Source: Pseudooceanicola algae (GTDB taxonomy: Bacteria > Pseudomonadota > Alphaproteobacteria > Rhodobacterales > Rhodobacteraceae). From it: 64,000 nt of DNA. A program made the position numbers and the translations under genes. Shown here one piece after another: positions 60,901 through 64,000 of the stretch (position 1 is the stretch's first letter; the number at the start of each line of letters is the position of its first letter). The stretch covers positions 1,522,001 through 1,586,000 of the forward strand of contig NZ_CP060436.1 in the NCBI RefSeq assembly GCF_003590145.2, read 5' to 3'. The notes beneath the pieces are model-generated. The model was not told the origin of the DNA. It did not search any database and worked only from the letters and a program-made list of their open reading frames with translations.

Positions 60901-61770
60901 ATGATCGAGACCTTTAAACTGGCGCCTCAGCCACCCCTGCCGGTTGCCGCCGCCAATGCCTATGCCGAAGCCGCGCTTGAGGCTTCGCGCGGCGGCTGGC
61001 CCGGCGTGGACGAAAAGCGCGACATCGCCTTCGGCCCCGCCCCCTGGCAAAGCTATGACCTGTTTGCCCCTGCCGCCCCGCCACCCGGTGGCGCGGATGT
61101 GCTGATCTTCTTTCACGGCGGCGGCTGGACCAATGGCTACAAGGAATGGTGCGGTTTCATGGCCCCTGCCCTGGCCGCACGCGGTGTCATGCTGGCCGCG
61201 CCCAGCTATCGCCTGGCGCCCGAGACGCGCTATCCGCTGATGCTGGAAGACGCGCTGGAGGCCACCGCCGCGATCATCGCCGAGGTGGCGGCGCATGGCG
61301 GCAACCCGAACCGCATCTTCGTGGCGGGCCATTCGGCGGGCGGTCAGCTTGCCGCGCTGACCGGGCTGCGCCACGATCTGTGGGCGGCCCATGGCATCCC
61401 CGAGGGCGCGCTGCGGGGTTGCTGCCCGATCAGCGGCATCCTTGACCTGCACCATCCCGACCCCGCGCCCGGCAGCCTCGAAGCCATGGTCTATGACAAG
61501 ATCCTGTCCGACCCGCGCGACGACCGCGCCGCAAGTCCGCTCAGCTGGGTCGAAGGGCGCAAGACGGCGATGTTCCTCAGCTGGGGCGCGCAGGATACCG
61601 ACCGGGTCTGCCGTGCCAACCTGGCGGCACGCGACCGTCTGGACGCCAGCCCCCTGCCCGGCCGCAGCCTGACGATGGAGGCCGACCATTTCGGCACCCA
61701 CCTGGCGCTGCGCGACCCCAGCCATCCCTGGTACGACATCCTTGATGACATCCGAAAGGCCACCTTATGA
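60901..61770 (+). CDS. Alpha/beta hydrolase, arylformamidase-like
   Basis: A 289-residue enzyme with the oxyanion motif HGGGWTNG near 66-73 and nucleophile elbow GHSAGGQ (catalytic Ser) near 143. This HGGxW form is seen in kynurenine formamidases and related amidases and esterases. It follows dctM in the same operon and overlaps ridA by 4 bases, so it probably hydrolyses the imported compound. A second enzyme of the same type lies on the other strand 400 bases away. Confidence 0.85.
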   Translation: MIETFKLAPQPPLPVAAANAYAEAALEASRGGWPGVDEKRDIAFGPAPWQSYDLFAPAAPPPGGADVLIFFHGGGWTNGYKEWCGFMAPALAARGVMLAAPSYRLAPETRYPLMLEDALEATAAIIAEVAAHGGNPNRIFVAGHSAGGQLAALTGLRHDLWAAHGIPEGALRGCCPISGILDLHHPDPAPGSLEAMVYDKILSDPRDDRAASPLSWVEGRKTAMFLSWGAQDTDRVCRANLAARDRLDASPLPGRSLTMEADHFGTHLALRDPSHPWYDILDDIRKATL

Positions 61771-62162
61771 CCCACAAAGAAGCGCTCGACATCGGGCTGC
61801 CGACACCGGGCCAGCCCTTCAGCTGGGCGATCCGCAGCGGCGAGATGATCTATACCACCCATGCCGCCGTCACCCCCGAAGGCGGCATCCTGCAGGAACC
61901 GGTCGAAGCCCAGGCGCATCTGACCTTTCAGCATCTGGCGCGCACGATGGAGGTCGCGGGCGGCAGCATGGCGGATTACCTGCAATTGCAGATCTTCCTC
62001 GTCGACGGGGCCGACATGGCCATCGTGGACAAGGTCTATGCGCAGTATTTCCAGGCCCCCTATCCCAATCGTGCCACGCTGATCGTTGCCGGTCTGGTCG
62101 GGCCGGGCATGCTGATCGAGGTCACGGCCATCGGCCGCGTGCCTGTCAGCCCCGAGGCGTAA
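61767..62162 (+). CDS. RidA/YjgF-family protein
   Basis: A 131-residue trimeric-type protein with the RidA pattern: GEMIYTTHAAVTPEGG, EAQAHLTFQHLARTMEVAGGSMADYLQLQIFLVDG, YFQAPYPNRATLIVAGL. The arginine (Arg in PNRAT) that RidA uses for enamine/imine hydrolysis is present. Its place at the end of a TRAP/hydrolase operon suggests it deals with a reactive imine or carbamate intermediate. Only 4 bases separate its stop from the next gene on the other strand. Confidence 0.9.
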   Translation: MTHKEALDIGLPTPGQPFSWAIRSGEMIYTTHAAVTPEGGILQEPVEAQAHLTFQHLARTMEVAGGSMADYLQLQIFLVDGADMAIVDKVYAQYFQAPYPNRATLIVAGLVGPGMLIEVTAIGRVPVSPEA

Positions 62163-62166
62163 GGGT

Positions 62167-63048
62167 CTAAGCCCCGATCTGTGCGATCAGCGCCCGGGAC
62201 AGTACAGTGCTTGCATCACCCAGCTCTGCCAGGATGTCGAAATGGTTGCGCCCCGGCACCTCGAGACAGCGGGCCGGGAAACCGGCCTGGGCCCAGGCGG
62301 CGGCATAGGCCACCGACTGACGCTTGAACCCGGCAGGATCGGTTTCCGCCCAGGCGAGGGTGATTGGCGCCCCCCGGCGCGGCAGGTTGCGGATCGGGCT
62401 TAGCGCGGCGACGTCGTCTGCGCTCAGCGACAGCCAGGCCTGCGGGGCGCTGGCGGCAATCGGGGTCAGGTCGAACAGCCCGCTGATCGGCAGGGCCGAG
62501 GCGATAACGCCCTCGGGCAGACCCGCTTCGGCCTGCCAGCCGCCCGCCAGAACCGCCCCTGCAAGGTGCCCCCCGGCCGAACTGCCGCCGACGTGGATAC
62601 GCTGCGGATCAAGGCCCAGCCCGCGCCCTTCGCGCCACAAGAACCCGACGGCGGCGCGGACCTGGCGGGTGATTTCCGTCAGGGAGGCCCCCGGCGCAAG
62701 CTGGTAATCCAGCACCGCCGTGGCGATCCCCTGCCCGGCCAGCATCCCTGCCATCATCGCGGAATCGCGCTTCGACAGGGCCCGCCAATAGCCCCCGTGG
62801 ATGAAGACGAAGACCGGGCAATCGCGCAGGACTTCGGGGCCGAACAGGTCCAGCGTCTGGCCGCTTTGCCGGTCGTAAACCAGGTCGAAATGCCGTCCGA
62901 AGGGCGCGCGCATGGCCTCTGACGTGCTGCGATAGGAGGCCATCTCGGCAGCAAAGCGGGCCTCGCTGATCGTGCCGCGCGGCTGGTAATCCGCGTCGAG
63001 CCGATCTGCCGGCCAGCCCCCTTCGGACGCCAGATCAATGCCGGTCAT
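62167..63048 (-). CDS. Alpha/beta hydrolase, kynurenine formamidase-like
   Basis: A 293-residue enzyme: VFIHGGYWRALSKRD (oxyanion HGGYW) near 82-96, nucleophile elbow GGSSAGGHLAG (Ser) near 155, and a late DPAGFK/GRNHFD catalytic acid and histidine. HGGYW is the form in arylformamidases. Start uncertain: 63048 (MTGIDLASEGG) or 63078, which would overlap livF by 14 bases. It follows livF in the same direction, so it may be co-transcribed with the branched-chain type ABC importer. Confidence 0.85.
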   Translation of the reverse strand: MTGIDLASEGGWPADRLDADYQPRGTISEARFAAEMASYRSTSEAMRAPFGRHFDLVYDRQSGQTLDLFGPEVLRDCPVFVFIHGGYWRALSKRDSAMMAGMLAGQGIATAVLDYQLAPGASLTEITRQVRAAVGFLWREGRGLGLDPQRIHVGGSSAGGHLAGAVLAGGWQAEAGLPEGVIASALPISGLFDLTPIAASAPQAWLSLSADDVAALSPIRNLPRRGAPITLAWAETDPAGFKRQSVAYAAAWAQAGFPARCLEVPGRNHFDILAELGDASTVLSRALIAQIGA

Positions 63049-63064
63049 CCCGGGCAAGGTCGCC

Positions 63065-63766
63065 TCAGATCCCGACATAGCCACGCACTTCGGCCTGATC
63101 GCGGTCCAGCGCGGCACCGTCGCCGGACCAGACAGTGCGGCCCTTTTCGATGATGTAATGCCGGTCGGCAAGGCGTTTCAGGACCGCGAGGTTCTTGTCG
63201 ATCAGCAGGATCGACTGGCCTTCCGCGCGCAGCTTTGCCACCACCTGCCAGATTTCCTGACGGATCACCGGGGCCAGCCCTTCGGTCGCCTCGTCCAGGA
63301 TCAGCAGGCGCGGGTTGGTCATCAGTGCCCGCCCGATGGCCAGCATCTGCTGTTCGCCCCCCGACAGGGTCCCCGCCGCCTGCCCGGCGCGTTCGCGCAT
63401 CCGGGGGAACAGCGTATAGATCCGCTCCAGCGTCCAGGGATCGGCGCGCTTCAGGCGATTGGCGGCCGTCGCGACAAGGTTTTCGCGGACCGTCAGCGTG
63501 GGAAAGACCTGCCGCCCCTCGGGCACCAGCCCGACGCCGAGCCGCGCGATCCGTTCGGGCGCAAGGCCGGTGACCGGCCTGTCGTTGATCGACACCTGAC
63601 CGCCCTTGGCGCCGAGCAACCCCATGATGGTGCGTATCGTCGTGGTCTTGCCCATCCCGTTGCGCCCCATCAGCGAGACCAGTTCGCCATCCCCGACCCG
63701 CAGGGAAATATCGAACAGCACCTGGCTCTGCCCATAGGCGGCCTGAAGGTTTTCGACGTTCAGCAC
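63065..63766 (-). CDS. livF: Branched-chain amino acid-type ABC importer ATPase LivF
   Basis: A 233-residue ATPase with Walker A GRNGMGKTT near 33-41, the LivF mark MGLLGAKGG, signature LSGGEQQMLAIGRAL, and Walker B LLILDEATEGLAP. ATG overlaps the livG stop by 7 bases. Partner of LivG in importers for branched-chain amino acids, amides or urea-type substrates; the real ligand is set by a binding protein outside the window. Confidence 0.93.
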   Translation of the reverse strand: MLNVENLQAAYGQSQVLFDISLRVGDGELVSLMGRNGMGKTTTIRTIMGLLGAKGGQVSINDRPVTGLAPERIARLGVGLVPEGRQVFPTLTVRENLVATAANRLKRADPWTLERIYTLFPRMRERAGQAAGTLSGGEQQMLAIGRALMTNPRLLILDEATEGLAPVIRQEIWQVVAKLRAEGQSILLIDKNLAVLKRLADRHYIIEKGRTVWSGDGAALDRDQAEVRGYVGI

Positions 63767-64000
63767 AATTCGTCCTCTCCGCCCAGGTAGGCTTCGCGCA
63801 CCTCGGCGCTCTCGCGGATCTGATCGGCGGTTCCGGTCAGGATCACCTTGCCGTAGACCAGGACCGAGATCCGGTCGGCCAGGGCAAAGACCGCCTCCAT
63901 GTCGTGTTCCACCAGCAGGATCGTGACCTTGCCGCGCAGGCCAAGCAGGAAGTCCACCATTTCGCGGCTTTCAACGGGTCCCAGCCCCGCCATCGGTTCA
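63760..64000 (-). CDS. livG: ABC importer ATPase LivG, N-terminal part cut by window end
   Basis: The last 80 codons of an ATPase gene whose start lies beyond 64000. The segment EPMAGLGPVESREMVDFL is the Walker B/D-loop of LivG, followed by VEHDMEAVFALADRISVLVYGKVI with the H-loop histidine. The C-terminal REAYLGG is a common LivG ending. The internal ATG at 63993 is not the start. Pairs with livF. Confidence 0.9.
   Translation of the reverse strand, partial: EPMAGLGPVESREMVDFLLGLRGKVTILLVEHDMEAVFALADRISVLVYGKVILTGTADQIRESAEVREAYLGGEDELC

Noticed and set aside
1-64000. CRISPR array, tRNA, rRNA, prophage or insertion sequence
   Set aside because: Looked for regular spaced repeats, cloverleaf patterns, transposase and integrase motifs; none were seen. 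The RTX repeats at 33.9-34.5 kb are coding.

Overview
The window is a GC-rich stretch of chromosome from an alphaproteobacterium, most likely a member of the Rhodobacterales (Roseobacter/Rhodobacteraceae). The reasons are the gene content (fdsGBACD formate dehydrogenase, a MaoC-phosphotransacetylase fusion next to ackA, TRAP transporters, an imelysin/di-haem/Bfr iron cluster), TGA-N9-TCA iron-box-like sites, and an intergenic repeat of a kind I associate with this order. No rRNA, tRNA, CRISPR array, phage or insertion sequence was seen. The genus cannot be told from the sequence.

Layout. 1-4.1 kb (minus): iron cluster with a possible 38-residue ORF, a conserved unknown, imelysin, Bfd, bacterioferritin and a di-haem oxidoreductase cut by the window edge, with a TGA-N9-TCA palindrome upstream. 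4.4-11.4 kb (minus): NAD-dependent molybdenum formate dehydrogenase fdsGBA-fdhD-fdsD behind a LysR regulator. 11.6-14.4 kb: MaoC-Pta fusion plus ackA, then hemP. 15.1-20.5 kb: spermidine/putrescine-type ABC importer and a downstream unknown. 20.6-23.9 kb: TPR protein, PHP phosphoesterase, MarR regulator, secreted unknown. 24-30 kb: cytosine deaminase, M24 peptidase plus EutA-like enzyme, and the two carboxy(nor)spermidine enzymes. 30-33 kb (minus): modE-modABC molybdate uptake, which would supply the formate dehydrogenase. 33.2-38.9 kb: small SnoaL/AtzH-like protein, an RTX glycosidase-like secreted protein, aldose epimerase, DUF475/TerC membrane protein. 39.5-44.4 kb: cyoABCD ubiquinol oxidase and SURF1.

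45.3-54.4 kb (minus) is the most unusual region: seven tightly packed genes encode an STAS antagonist, a nucleobase (NCS2) permease with an ATPase-like C-terminal domain, a membrane sensor carrying an RsbW-like ATPase domain at its N terminus, an MFS transporter fused to a periplasmic sensor, an orphan substrate-binding protein, a GNAT acetyltransferase and a membrane SpoIIE/PP2C phosphatase. Every component of a partner-switching (Rsb-type) pathway is present, but fused to transporters and sensors and with no sigma factor nearby. A divergent pair, a bare membrane sensor and a Na/phosphate symporter with a PhoU-like tail, shares the intergenic region.

57-64 kb: GntR regulator with a perfect palindromic operator, DctPQM TRAP transporter, alpha/beta hydrolase and RidA, facing a second arylformamidase-like hydrolase downstream of livF and a truncated livG.

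Non-coding highlights: six copies, at five loci, of a modular intergenic repeat (two hairpins plus a conserved box), and clear palindromes upstream of fdsG, modA, the MarR gene and the TRAP operon. All functions come from reading motifs by eye; no database search was run.
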